Assembly (NCBI RefSeq): GCF_042650645.1
Contig: NZ_JBHSBI010000016.1
Location: 124,001-188,000, forward strand
Length of the DNA: 64,000 nt
Source of the DNA: Nonomuraea purpurea
Lineage (GTDB): Bacteria; Actinomycetota; Actinomycetes; Streptosporangiales; Streptosporangiaceae
Reading direction: 5' to 3'
In this document: one piece after another, positions 32,991 to 43,735 of the stretch
Numbering within the stretch: position 1 is the first letter of the stretch
How the letters are laid out: the number at the start of each line of letters is the position of its first letter
Translations under genes and position numbers: made by a program
The notes under the pieces: model-generated
The model's database searches: none
The model's input: the letters and a program-made list of their open reading frames with translations, nothing else
What the model was told of the DNA's origin: nothing

Positions 32991-34304
32991 GTGAACGAGA
33001 CCACCGACGCCCGGCCCTCGCCGTTCGCTCGCCTGATGACCGTGCTCCAGCGGCTGGGCCGTTCCCTGATGCTGCCCATCGCGGCGCTGCCCGCGGGGGC
33101 CCTGCTGCTGCGCTTCGGCCAGCCCGACATGCTCGGCTCCAACGGTGGGGATCCGGGCGGCCTGGCGGACGTGGCAGGGTTCGCCTGGATGAACCAGGTC
33201 GCCGCGGTGCTGGCCGCCGCAGGGGCGGCCCTGTTCGAGAACCTGCCGCTGCTGTTCGCCGTGGGGGTGGCGATCGGCTTCGCGCGCAAGGCCGACGGCT
33301 CGACCGCGCTGGCCGCCGTGGTCGGCTACCTCGTCTTCGACCGGGTCACCAAGGTCATGTTCTCCGGCTCCGGCATCCGCGACACCGTCGTCATCAAGGC
33401 CGTCCAAGGCCAGGGCGTCAAGGAGATCATCGACTACGGCCTGCAGAACCCCACCAAAGTGCTCGGCGGCATCATGATGGGCCTGGTCGCCGCGGTGCTG
33501 TGGCAGCGCTTCCACCGGATCAAGCTGCCGTCGTGGCTGGCCTTCTTCGGCGGGCGCAGGTTCGTGCCGATCATCACCTCGATCGTGGCGCTGCTCATCG
33601 GCGTGCTCTTCGGCTGGCTCTGGCCGGTGATCGGCGAGTGGATCCGGCACGCCGGCGAGGCCCTGGCCGCCATCGGCCCCGTCGGGACCGGCATCTACGG
33701 CGTGATCAACCGCCTGCTCATCCCCCTCGGCCTGCACCACTTCGTCAACTCGGTCGTCTGGTACGTGGTGCCGCAGTGCGAGGTGGGCGGGCGGGTGCTG
33801 GGCGGCGACTGGAACTGCTACTTCGGCGGCGCCCCGCACTCCGGCCAGTTCATGGCCGGCTTCTTCCCCATCATGATGTTCGCCCTGCCGGCCGCCGCCC
33901 TGGCCATGTGGCGGGCGGCCCCCGCCCACCGACGCGCCACCGTGGGCGGCATCATGCTGTCGGCGGGGCTGGCCTCGTTCGTCACGGGCGTCACGGAGCC
34001 GCTGGAGTTCGCCTTCATCTTCGTCGCCCCCGCGCTCTTCGTCGTGCACGCGCTCCTGACGGGGCTGTCCATGGCCGTGACGACCCTGATCGGCGGCCAG
34101 CTCGGCTTCGGCTTCTCGGCAGGGCTGCTCGACCTGCTGCTGAACGCCAGCAAGGCCAACACCTCGAACCTGGCCGGCATCCTCGTCCTGGGTGTGATCT
34201 ACGGCGGGGTGTACTACGTCGTCTTCACGTTCCTGATCCGCAGGCTGAACATCCTGACCCCCGGCCGAGAACCTGAGCCCGACGTCGACGCGGGCGAAAC
34301 CTAG
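32991..34304 (+). CDS. nagE2: PTS N-acetylglucosamine/glucose-specific IIC permease
   Basis: 437 aa, about ten membrane segments. EIIC(Glc) motifs: LMLPIAALPAGALLL, FENLPLLFAVGVAIGFA, GLHHFVNSVVWY and GVTEPLEFAFIF (conserved substrate-site Glu). It has no fused IIB or IIA domain; those are separate genes at 30227-30920. GTG start with GGAGG upstream. It follows dasR by 70 bp in the same direction, so permease and repressor may be co-transcribed. GlcNAc specificity is inferred from context. Confidence 0.92.
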   Translation: MNETTDARPSPFARLMTVLQRLGRSLMLPIAALPAGALLLRFGQPDMLGSNGGDPGGLADVAGFAWMNQVAAVLAAAGAALFENLPLLFAVGVAIGFARKADGSTALAAVVGYLVFDRVTKVMFSGSGIRDTVVIKAVQGQGVKEIIDYGLQNPTKVLGGIMMGLVAAVLWQRFHRIKLPSWLAFFGGRRFVPIITSIVALLIGVLFGWLWPVIGEWIRHAGEALAAIGPVGTGIYGVINRLLIPLGLHHFVNSVVWYVVPQCEVGGRVLGGDWNCYFGGAPHSGQFMAGFFPIMMFALPAAALAMWRAAPAHRRATVGGIMLSAGLASFVTGVTEPLEFAFIFVAPALFVVHALLTGLSMAVTTLIGGQLGFGFSAGLLDLLLNASKANTSNLAGILVLGVIYGGVYYVVFTFLIRRLNILTPGREPEPDVDAGET

Positions 34305-34479
34305 CCGGCCGCGTTACCTCGACTCCGCCCAGGGGGATCCAACTCGAGACCGCCTTGCGCCCATTTAAGGGACATATCCGGGCGGCGATCCAGGAAGCTG
34401 GAGCATTTCGCATTCCCCGGCCGAGCCGAAAACTCCTTATAGCGATTGCCTCTTCACCCCCACGGCATATGGAGGACCG

Positions 34480-34881
34480 GTGTCAACAGCCCCTGCCCAT
34501 GAGGAATCGCCCGTCAAGACCCAGGGCGCCCTGGCGCTTCGTACCAGCCCGCTGGTATGGGGCCCGCCGGGCTCCGTCCCCGACGAGCGCAAGCTCCGCC
34601 ACTTCGGCCAGGCCCTCGCCGAAGTGCTCTCCGGGCGCCGCCCACCGGAGTCGCTGGCCGACAGGCTCACCGAGCGCGCCTACCGGGAACTGATCCTCGC
34701 GGGGCGGATGCTGCACACGACACACCCCCCTTTCGCCGGCAGCCTCCACGTGAAGGAGCCCCGGGAAGGGGCGCTGGAAATGTGCGTCCTCGTGCACTGC
34801 GGCGACCGCGACCGCGTCCTGGCCATCCGCATGGAACGGCGCGGCGTGCAATGGTTGTGCACCGAATTCGAGACCGCGTAG
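34480..34881 (+). CDS. Rv3235-family protein (secA-adjacent)
   Basis: 133 aa. Features of the actinobacterial Rv3235/DUF6459 family: ALAEVLSGRRPPESLADRL in the middle and a C-terminal beta-rich part with ALEMCVLVHCGDRDRVLAIR. No signal peptide or membrane segment. GTG start with GGAGG 5 bp upstream. It converges on secA with a strong bidirectional terminator between. Function is unknown, but its position next to secA is widely conserved in actinobacteria. Confidence 0.8.
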   Translation: MSTAPAHEESPVKTQGALALRTSPLVWGPPGSVPDERKLRHFGQALAEVLSGRRPPESLADRLTERAYRELILAGRMLHTTHPPFAGSLHVKEPREGALEMCVLVHCGDRDRVLAIRMERRGVQWLCTEFETA

Positions 34882-34893
34882 AAACCCCACGCG

Positions 34894-34923
34894 AAAGCCC
34901 CCGCCCTTCTGGGCAGGGGCTTT
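34894..34923. terminator. Strong bidirectional terminator between the Rv3235-like gene and secA
   Basis: AAAGCCCCCGCCC pairs with GGGCAGGGGCTTT across a TTCT loop, 12 of 13 positions paired. The A/T ends give a U-tract in both directions. It lies 13 bp after one stop and 6 bp after the other. Confidence 0.9.
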
Positions 34924-34928
34924 GACGA

Positions 34929-37718
<2,790 letters not shown>

Positions 37719-37944
37719 TTTATGTAAAGCTCCTCGCAGGTCTACCCCGGCGGCGCCGCCAGGATGGAGAGGCCGAGACAAACTTCCCCGCCTGCCATCG
37801 TAGGCGGTTCAGCAACCAGACGCAGCCACCGCAACGACGAGGGCGCGGTACTCGTCTGGGAGAATGGGGGGCAAGGCAGAGAGTATGCCGGTTGAAAGCC
37901 GGCTCGCACCCGAAGCGGGATAACCGGCAAAGGAAGGATAAGTC

Positions 37945-38205
37945 ATGGTTGAGGAGAAGAAGTCGGAGCACGCGGAGAATCTCGGCAACCACGGCGGACG
38001 CGCGTCTTCGTGGCTCGCGGTGACGGTGATGGTGGTGGGCAGCATCGTGGCCGGCTTCGGGCTGATCGTCGCGAACTGGACCCTCGTCTGGATCGGCGCC
38101 GGGGTGTTCGTCGTGGGGGGCGTCCTCGCCCTCGTCTTCGATATCTTCACCGACGTCGTGATCGACGCGCCCCGTGTGGGCATGCGCGCTGAAGATCATC
38201 GCTGA
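37945..38205 (+). CDS. Small two-helix membrane protein (HG-motif, DUF6704-like)
   Basis: 86 aa. A charged N-terminus with NHGGR at about 14, then two membrane helices (about 24-45 and 48-68; VTVMVVGSIVAGFGLIVAN, GAGVFVVGGVLALVFDIF). It resembles the small HG-motif membrane proteins of actinobacteria. AAGGAAGG precedes the ATG. Single-gene unit diverging from secA, with a stem-loop terminator 15 bp downstream. Function unknown. Confidence 0.75.
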   Translation: MVEEKKSEHAENLGNHGGRASSWLAVTVMVVGSIVAGFGLIVANWTLVWIGAGVFVVGGVLALVFDIFTDVVIDAPRVGMRAEDHR

Positions 38206-38219
38206 CGCACGCTTCACGC

Positions 38220-38250
38220 GGCGGGCACCGAACCCCATCGGTGGCCCGCC
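38220..38250 (+). terminator. GC-rich stem-loop after the small membrane protein gene
   Basis: GGCGGGCACCGA pairs with TCGGTGGCCCGCC (one bulged C), loop ACCCCA, followed by GTTTCC. It lies 15 bp after the stop at 38205. Confidence 0.7.
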
Positions 38251-38337
38251 GTTTCCATACCCAACGCAAACCAACCGCCATTTCCCACCCGCCCAGCCAC
38301 ACAACTTCCCCCACGCCCCGCACGCCCGGCGGTTCCC

Positions 38338-38482
38338 ACCCACTCCCTGAGCACCGCCGACATCCCCGCCCGCTCCCCGGGCGCTGCTGACACCCCGCTC
38401 ACTTCCTGAGCACCGCTGACACCCCGCTCACTTCCTGAGCACCGCTGGCACCCCGCCCGCTCCCCGGACGCCGCTGACATCC
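38338..38482. repeat. 29-bp tandem repeat array (5 copies) with a 5-bp stem in each unit
   Basis: Copies begin at 38338, 38367, 38396, 38425 and 38454. The third and fourth differ at one base. In copies 3 and 4 GCTCA pairs with TGAGC around a 5-nt loop; in copy 2 the same positions read GCCCG and CGGGC, preserving the stem by two compensatory pair changes. Copy 5 has one mismatch; copy 1 is degenerate. There are no spacers, so it is not a CRISPR array. Confidence 0.85.
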
Positions 38483-38784
38483 CACGCGCCTTCCTTTGGC
38501 ACCCCCATCGCCCTCTCCTGGTACGTCCCGCCCGCACTTCTTCGCCCCTCGACGCCCCCTCCGCACCTCACCGGTCCGGCCCTTGCCCTCCCCAGCCTGG
38601 CCGTCCGGCCCTCCTCCTGGCTTCCCCTTCCTGCCACCCGGCATCGCCCTCCTCAACCCGCCACCCGCCCTGCTCTCCCCGGCACTGGCCCCCTCCACCA
38701 CGGCGCTCCCTCCTCAAGCCACCGTCCAGCCCCGCCCTCCCCGCTGCGCAACTGGCCGCAAGCCCCGATGGCCGCCTTCGGCCT

Positions 38785-38816
38785 GGAGGCAAGGGGGCAA
38801 GGAGGCAAGGGGGCAA
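38785..38816. repeat. Two copies of a 16-bp G-rich unit
   Basis: GGAGGCAAGGGGGCAA is repeated exactly at 38785-38800 and 38801-38816 and followed by GGGG. The run could form a G-quadruplex on the coding strand about 75 bp before the AlkX gene start. Confidence 0.7.
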
Positions 38817-38889
38817 GGGGTATGGCCCCCGATTCTGTCGGTGGGCGACGTTAGCCTTCTCGCATGCATCGCCGTATCCACTCGCAGAC

Positions 38890-40098
38890 ATGACCCTCCC
38901 GACAGCCCCAACCGACCTCACCGCCGACGAGGCCAGGCGGATCATCCTGCGTTCGCAGGGTTTGATCGGGGCCGACGCGCGCAAGGGCGGGGTGCACGCC
39001 ATGCTGCGCAGGCTGGGCGCCGTACAGCTCGACACGATCTCGGTCCTGGCCCGCTCCCACGAGCTCGTCGCCTACGCCCGCCTCGGCGCCGTCGGCAGGC
39101 CCAAGGTGGAGCGCGCATACTGGCACAACCCCGCCCAGAGCTTCGAATACTGGTGCCACGCCGCCTGCATCCTGCCCATCGAGCACTGGCCGCTGTACTC
39201 GTTCCGGCGCAGGGCCTACCGCGAGCGGCGCTACCGCTGGCACGAGGTCCCCGACGACGTGGACAAGCTGCTCGACCAGGTTCGAGAGTCAGGCCCGCTG
39301 ACGACCTCCGACGTGGGCGGCGCCAAGAACGGCGGCCCTTGGTGGGACTGGTCAGACTCCAAGATCGGCCTTGAGTACCTGCTCGACATCGGCGAGCTGG
39401 TCTGCAGCCGCCGCGTCGGCTGGCGACGCGTGTACGACCTGGCCGAACGCGTCGTCCCCGCCGACCTCCTGGCCGAAGACCTCTCCGACGAGGAGTGCGT
39501 GACACGGCTGGCGGTGATCGCGGGACGTTCGCTGGGCGTGGCCAACAGGACCGACCTGCTCGACTTCCTGCGTCTCAAGGGCCGCTACGCGGCGATCCTC
39601 GACGAGGTCCTCCTCAGCGGCGCCGCCGGGCTGGTGCCCGTGACCGTGACGGGCTGGCCGGGCAAGAAGGGCCAGGCCAACGCCTGGGCCGACCCGGTGG
39701 CGCTGGAGTCCGAGCCGCGCGGCCGTCACCGTACGACGCTGCTGTCCCCGTTCGACTCCCTCATCTGGCACCGGGGCCGCACCGAGCGCGTCTTCGACTT
39801 CGCGTACACGCTGGAGCTCTACGTCCCCAAGCACAAGCGCGTGCACGGCTATTTCACGATGCCGGTGCTGGCCGGGGGCCGCCTCATCGGGCGCGTCGAC
39901 CCGGCGCGCGAGGGCGGCACGCTGGTGATCAGGCGGCTCAGCCTGGAGCCCGGCCTCTCGCCCGCCAAGTGGGTCGACGCCTTGCGTGAGGCCCTCTGGT
40001 CGGCGGCCGAGTGGGTGGGCTGCGACGCCGTCCGCGTCGAACTCGCCAACCCACCCGAGCTGGCCCCGCTACTGACCACACCCAACACGGCGAAGTAG
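38890..40098 (+). CDS. alkX: DNA glycosylase of the AlkX/YcaQ (HTH_42) family
   Basis: 402 aa, the usual length. Winged-helix repeats through the chain. Residues 46-48 in LGAVQLDTISVLARSHE form a Q-Phi-D catalytic motif, which I associate with the AlkX branch, as opposed to Q-Phi-Q in AlkZ. FEYWCHAACILPIE and LLSPFDSLIWHRGR are other family landmarks. These enzymes excise bulky alkylated bases and unhook inter-strand crosslinks. No clear ribosome site lies before the ATG, so it may be leaderless. A stem-loop follows the stop. Confidence 0.87.
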   Translation: MTLPTAPTDLTADEARRIILRSQGLIGADARKGGVHAMLRRLGAVQLDTISVLARSHELVAYARLGAVGRPKVERAYWHNPAQSFEYWCHAACILPIEHWPLYSFRRRAYRERRYRWHEVPDDVDKLLDQVRESGPLTTSDVGGAKNGGPWWDWSDSKIGLEYLLDIGELVCSRRVGWRRVYDLAERVVPADLLAEDLSDEECVTRLAVIAGRSLGVANRTDLLDFLRLKGRYAAILDEVLLSGAAGLVPVTVTGWPGKKGQANAWADPVALESEPRGRHRTTLLSPFDSLIWHRGRTERVFDFAYTLELYVPKHKRVHGYFTMPVLAGGRLIGRVDPAREGGTLVIRRLSLEPGLSPAKWVDALREALWSAAEWVGCDAVRVELANPPELAPLLTTPNTAK

Positions 40099-40103
40099 CC
40101 CCA

Positions 40104-40137
40104 GCTCCGAGAGCCGATCCCGGACCGGACTCGGAGC
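40104..40137 (+). terminator. Inverted repeat after the AlkX gene
   Basis: GCTCCGAG (40104-40111) and CTCGGAGC (40130-40137) are perfectly complementary with an 18-nt loop, 5 bp after the stop. No T-run follows. Confidence 0.55.
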
Positions 40138-40572
40138 CCCCGGGCCGGTCCAGACCGACACCCGTTCCTGGCCGGTTCGGGACCCGGGCTGGGAGGACCA
40201 CGGCTCGGGCTTGCGGGCTCGGGCTTGCGAACGCGGGCCCAAGCTCGCGACTAGGAGCCGTGATCCAGTCCAGGTGGGCTCAGGCTTCGGTCAGGTTCGG
40301 ATATCAGGCGAGCGGCCCAAGGGGTGAGGAGCCGGGCACGGTCCGGGGCTGGGTCGAGCGAGGGGCCTCCTGGGCCAAAGCCTCGGCGTGCAAGCCCTCA
40401 GGCAGGGCGGGACGTGGGAATCCTGAGCCGCAGGCGGGCGAGTCCGCGAGCAGGCATGCCCCCGACAGGCACACCTGCGGCAGATACGACGCCAAATCCC
40501 ACCGACGCCCCTGCTACCGCTGCCACCACCGCCGCTGTCATCACCATCGCCGCTGCTGCCGCTGCCGGAACG
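40138..40572. other. Intergenic region with a tandem 14-bp repeat
   Basis: GGCTCGGGCTTGCG is repeated twice head to tail (40202-40229). A GCC/GCT-type low-complexity stretch at 40495-40570 abuts the response-regulator stop. I see no gene with codon bias and a start signal, and no tRNA-like fold. Confidence 0.5.
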
Positions 40573-41280
40573 TTACGTGATCTCTAGCATGCGTTCCCGT
40601 ACCGCGTACACCACGGCTTCCATCCGCGAGTGCAGTTGCAGCTTGTCGAGGATGTTGCGGACGTGGTTCTTCACGGTGTTCTCGGAGATGAACAGTTGCT
40701 TGGCGATCTCGCGGTTGTTCATGCCCTTGGCCACCAACCGCAGGACCTCCATCTCGCGGTCGGTCAGCCGGGGCACCGGGAGCTGGGGCGGGCGTTCGGC
40801 TTCCTTGCGGCTCATGTTCGCGAACTCGCTGATGAGCTTGGCCGCCATCGCCGGGTTGATTAACGACTGGCCCTCGTGCACACCGCGCACCGCCGCAGGG
40901 ACGTCGTTGATCTGGACGTCCTTGAGCAGGTAGCCGGTGGCGCCCGCCTTGATGGCCTCGAAGAGATCCTCTTCTTCGTCGCTCACCGTCAGCATGATGA
41001 TCCGGGTGCTCGGGACGGAGGCCCTGATGCCCTTCGTCGCCTCGATCCCGTCCTGCCGCGGCATGCGTACGTCCATGAGGGCGACATCGGGCATGAGGCG
41101 ATCGGCCAGTTCGACCGCCTCCTGCCCGTCGCTCGCCTCACCGACCACCTCGATGTCGGGCTCGGCGGCCAGCGCCAGCGCCAGGCTCCGCCGGATCAGC
41201 TCGTGATCGTCAACGATCAGCACGCGGATCGGCTCGCTCTCTGACGTGCGGGCCTCGCCAGACTCGCCAGACTCGGTCAC
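40573..41280 (-). CDS. NarL/LuxR-family response regulator
   Basis: 235 aa. Receiver (about 18-135; IRVLIVDDHELIRRSLAL, phospho-Asp in VALMDVRMPR, Lys in YLLKDV) and LuxR HTH (about 165-230; LTDREMEVLRLVAKGMNN, SENTVKNHVRNILDKLQL). GTG 41280 with AGGAGG upstream is preferred; an ATG at 41412 would add 44 basic, low-complexity residues. No kinase gene adjoins it, so it is an orphan regulator located between secA and hpf. Confidence 0.9.
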   Translation of the reverse strand: MTESGESGEARTSESEPIRVLIVDDHELIRRSLALALAAEPDIEVVGEASDGQEAVELADRLMPDVALMDVRMPRQDGIEATKGIRASVPSTRIIMLTVSDEEEDLFEAIKAGATGYLLKDVQINDVPAAVRGVHEGQSLINPAMAAKLISEFANMSRKEAERPPQLPVPRLTDREMEVLRLVAKGMNNREIAKQLFISENTVKNHVRNILDKLQLHSRMEAVVYAVRERMLEIT

Positions 41281-41452
41281 GAGGCCTCCTCGATGCGCCT
41301 CGCGACTGCCTTTCCCTCGCTTCGCTCGCTCATCTGAACCTGACTGAGCTCGCTCACGTGTCCTCCTCGTCGGGGGGCCAGAGCCGTTGAACCGCCATGA
41401 TGGCATGTGCACCGCGGTCCTCGGGTGGTCGAGAAGATCTTTTAGCGTGCGA

Positions 41453-42127
41453 TCAGGGCTCTATTAGCCGCAACACGCCGTAGTTGTACCCGCGTCTGCT
41501 GTAAACGACGCACGGCTGACCGCTCTCCTTGTCACGGAACAGGTAGAAATCATGTCCTACCAACTCCATCTCGAGCAGGGCCTGGTCGATGGTCATGGGT
41601 TCGGCCTTGTGGAACTTCTCCCGTACGATGAGCGGCCCTTCGCCGTCCATCTCGATCGGGACGATGTCGTCGTAGCGCTGGTCGCGCTGCAGGAGTTCGT
41701 CCTCGTCGGGCTCGGCAGGCTCGGCCTGTTTGGGGACGGAGGGCTCCGTCTTCGGGGCGAGGTCGGCGGCGCCGGGGAGCGTCGCGGTGATCTCCGCCAC
41801 CGAGGGTTGGGCGTGGTTGCCGTGGTGAACCTTGCGCCGGTCGGCCAGCCGCCGGAGGCGGCCTTCCAGCTTGTCGAGGGCCATGTCGAAGGCTGCGAAT
41901 CGGTCGTCGGCCGAGGCTTCGGCGCGAATGGCCGGTCCTCGCGAGTGAATGGTGAGCTCGACGCGCTCTCGCTGATCGGCGAGGCGTGGGTTGCGTTCTT
42001 TCGACACCTCCACATCAACTCGGATGAGTTTGTTGTCCAGACGTTCGATCCTGGCCAGCTTGGTCGTCACGTGGTCTCGGAACCGATCACTCACTCCTGT
42101 GTGCCGGCCCTTGACGATGATGTCCAT
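41453..42127 (-). CDS. hpf: Long-form ribosome hibernation promoting factor
   Basis: 224 aa, the long HPF type. The N-terminal S30AE domain (about 1-100; MDIIVKGRHTGVSDRFRDHV) binds the decoding site; an acidic linker (about 115-160) leads to the C-terminal dimerisation domain (about 165-220; EPMTIDQALLEMELVGHDFY, YNYGVLRLIEP) that joins two 70S particles into 100S. Start chosen for AAAGGGGGC upstream. Transcribed toward the orphan response regulator, with a 172-bp gap. Confidence 0.95.
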   Translation of the reverse strand: MDIIVKGRHTGVSDRFRDHVTTKLARIERLDNKLIRVDVEVSKERNPRLADQRERVELTIHSRGPAIRAEASADDRFAAFDMALDKLEGRLRRLADRRKVHHGNHAQPSVAEITATLPGAADLAPKTEPSVPKQAEPAEPDEDELLQRDQRYDDIVPIEMDGEGPLIVREKFHKAEPMTIDQALLEMELVGHDFYLFRDKESGQPCVVYSRRGYNYGVLRLIEP

Positions 42128-42754
42128 GCAACAGCCCCCTTTCGGTCTAACGACTGAGCAAGAGCGCCCGACGATGTGCATGCCGGACGAGGTCTTCTGT
42201 CTGCCTCTCTGTCACCGTTACCCTCTTCCGACTCGGCGTCACCGGGGACTCTGGTGGCACCCGTCCGGCCGACCTGGTCTTCGACCCCACATTCGCCTGC
42301 TGAGGGTCTCGCAGCTCTGTCGCCACTACTGCCCTTCTCTTCTGACGGGAGGTATCTGACCTCTCGGGAAGGCAGGACTTACCCCTAAGCCGCACCGTGA
42401 TCGGTCGACAAAGAGTCGCCTTACGTGGACCGTTTTGCCTGCGGCTGGCATCGGCTAGCAGAGCCGGGGACACCGACCCTGCGCAACCACGGACCCGAAC
42501 GGGTGCCATGTCAGAACGCTATCCGTATCCAGGGAGAATGTCAGCCGGAGGCCCCGCCAAAGGATCACTTTCCGTGATTTTCTGCGGGCTCGCGCGGGGT
42601 GCCCTGTGCCCTATTTAACCGATCGGCAACCCTTTTGGGTACGGCCTTCTGGCTAACTGAGCTGCTATGCCCCATCGGCATGGGAAGGGACATGTGACCT
42701 CCAGGTGAGGGCCGCGATTTGGATCTTTCTTTACGCACTGTGACCGCAATCATT
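42128..42754. other. 627-bp region upstream of hpf without a supportable gene
   Basis: It presumably holds the hpf promoter and a long leader. Small stems are present (ATCAC/GTGAT at 42564-42578 followed by TTTTCT; ATGCC/GGCAT around 42667-42681) but no family I recognise. Short open frames here lack codon bias. GC content is lower than in flanking genes. Confidence 0.45.
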
Positions 42755-43438
42755 TCAAGATCTTCGGCGTGTCGCGGCGACGGTCACCGCCAACGGCACC
42801 CGCACCCCGGCCGCGCCCAGGGCTCTCGTGGCCTCAAGGAGGGTGGCGCCGGTGGTGACGATGTCGTCCAGGAGCAGCGCACAGGGCGCTGGAGGGCCGT
42901 TCGCGCTGATCGCCACCCGGTGTGACCCGGCCAGATTGGCGACCCTCTGAGTGGAGCTGAGGCCCGCCTGGTCGGCCACGCTCCTGGCCTGTCTCAGGGC
43001 CGTCCACGGCTCCGCCCGCCACCCGAACGCCCGCAACTGCCGGGCCACCAACCCCGCCAACCGGCTCACGGGGTCGTGCCCCCTGCCCCTGAGGGTGCGC
43101 CGTGAGCTCGGGACCGGCACGACGGCCACCCGCTCGTGCGGCCGCCACGCCCCGGTGCTCGCGATCGCCGTCACCGCCGTGAACGTCGCCGCCTCCGCCA
43201 GCACCCCGGCCAGCGCCACCGCGCCCCGCTCCTTGTAGGCCAGCACCGCCCTGCGCACCGCCCCCTCGTACGGGGCCGCCGACCAGCAGTCGGGCACCCC
43301 GGGCAGCAACGACTCCTGCGGCTGCCGCGCGGGGGCGGCGGTCAACTCGGCGACGCAGGCCGCGCAGTATCGCGCGCCTTTCGCCTCGCAGCCGGCGCAG
43401 GTTTGGGGGAGGACGAGGTCGAGTACGGCGGTGAGCAC
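42755..43438 (-). CDS. comF: ComF-family phosphoribosyltransferase-like protein
   Basis: About 227 aa. N-terminal zinc-ribbon Cys (CAGCEAKGARYCAAC), then a PRTase fold with the PRPP loop ALLLDDIVTTGATL near 190. Most actinobacterial ComF proteins have no proven role in DNA uptake. The GTG at 43438 is a best estimate, because the ribosome site is unclear and upstream sequence is low-complexity. Downstream of lpqB in the same direction, across a G-rich tract. Confidence 0.85.
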   Translation of the reverse strand: MLTAVLDLVLPQTCAGCEAKGARYCAACVAELTAAPARQPQESLLPGVPDCWSAAPYEGAVRRAVLAYKERGAVALAGVLAEAATFTAVTAIASTGAWRPHERVAVVPVPSSRRTLRGRGHDPVSRLAGLVARQLRAFGWRAEPWTALRQARSVADQAGLSSTQRVANLAGSHRVAISANGPPAPCALLLDDIVTTGATLLEATRALGAAGVRVPLAVTVAATRRRS

Positions 43439-43589
43439 GCGCCCAGGATGCCGAACCCCACCGACAATTCCCGCCCCGCCGAAGGTTTCTTGGGCGGGGC
43501 GGGAATCGCCTGAGAACCGAGGCTGATGACGAGCCGAGAGCCAGGGGAATCGGGACCAAGCCGGTCGTGGCCGGGACGACGATGCCATA

Positions 43590-43735
43590 CGGGCTGGGGC
43601 AGGCCAGGGAGGAGGCGGGGGCAAGGGCGGGGGCAACGGCAGGGGCAGGGACAAGGGCGGAGGCAGGGGTGGGGCGGGGCGGGGGCAGGGGTGGGGGCGG
43701 GGGCAGGGTCAGCCGAGGGGGAAGAGGGGGGTGCT
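43590..43735. repeat. G-rich (GGGGCA)n-like tract between lpqB and comF
   Basis: About 145 bp dominated by runs of 3-6 G separated by 1-3 bases on the + strand, such as GGGGCAGGG and GGTGGGGCGGGGC. It includes the last codons of lpqB. The G strand is the template for the lpqB-comF transcript. Dense quadruplex potential. Confidence 0.75.

Larger units (their letters stand above)
38251..38889. other. Repeat-rich intergenic region without a supportable gene
   Basis: About 640 bp, strongly C-rich on the + strand. It contains a 29-bp tandem array (38338-38482), a long pyrimidine-rich stretch (38500-38720) and a G-rich 16-bp tandem repeat (38785-38816) before the AlkX gene. Open frames exist on the minus strand but are repetitive and lack start signals and codon bias. 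Confidence 0.6.

Noticed and set aside
34369..34380. 12-mer GGGACATATCCG shared with the region upstream of mtrA (47939-47950)
   Set aside because: A shared 12-mer is expected by chance in 64 kb, and its orientation to the genes differs.
38338..38482. CRISPR-like appearance of regular 29-bp repeats
   Set aside because: Units are directly adjacent with no unique spacers and there are no cas genes.
38214..38701. Minus-strand open frames across the repeat region (GVSGAQEV-type repeats)
   Set aside because: They only translate the repeat array; no ribosome site and no normal codon bias.
42564..42582. ATCAC/GTGAT stem followed by TTTTCT as an intrinsic terminator
   Set aside because: The stem is only 5 bp and no + strand gene precedes it.
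42176..42618. Small + strand frames upstream of hpf
   Set aside because: No ribosome sites, no family resemblance and irregular codon use.
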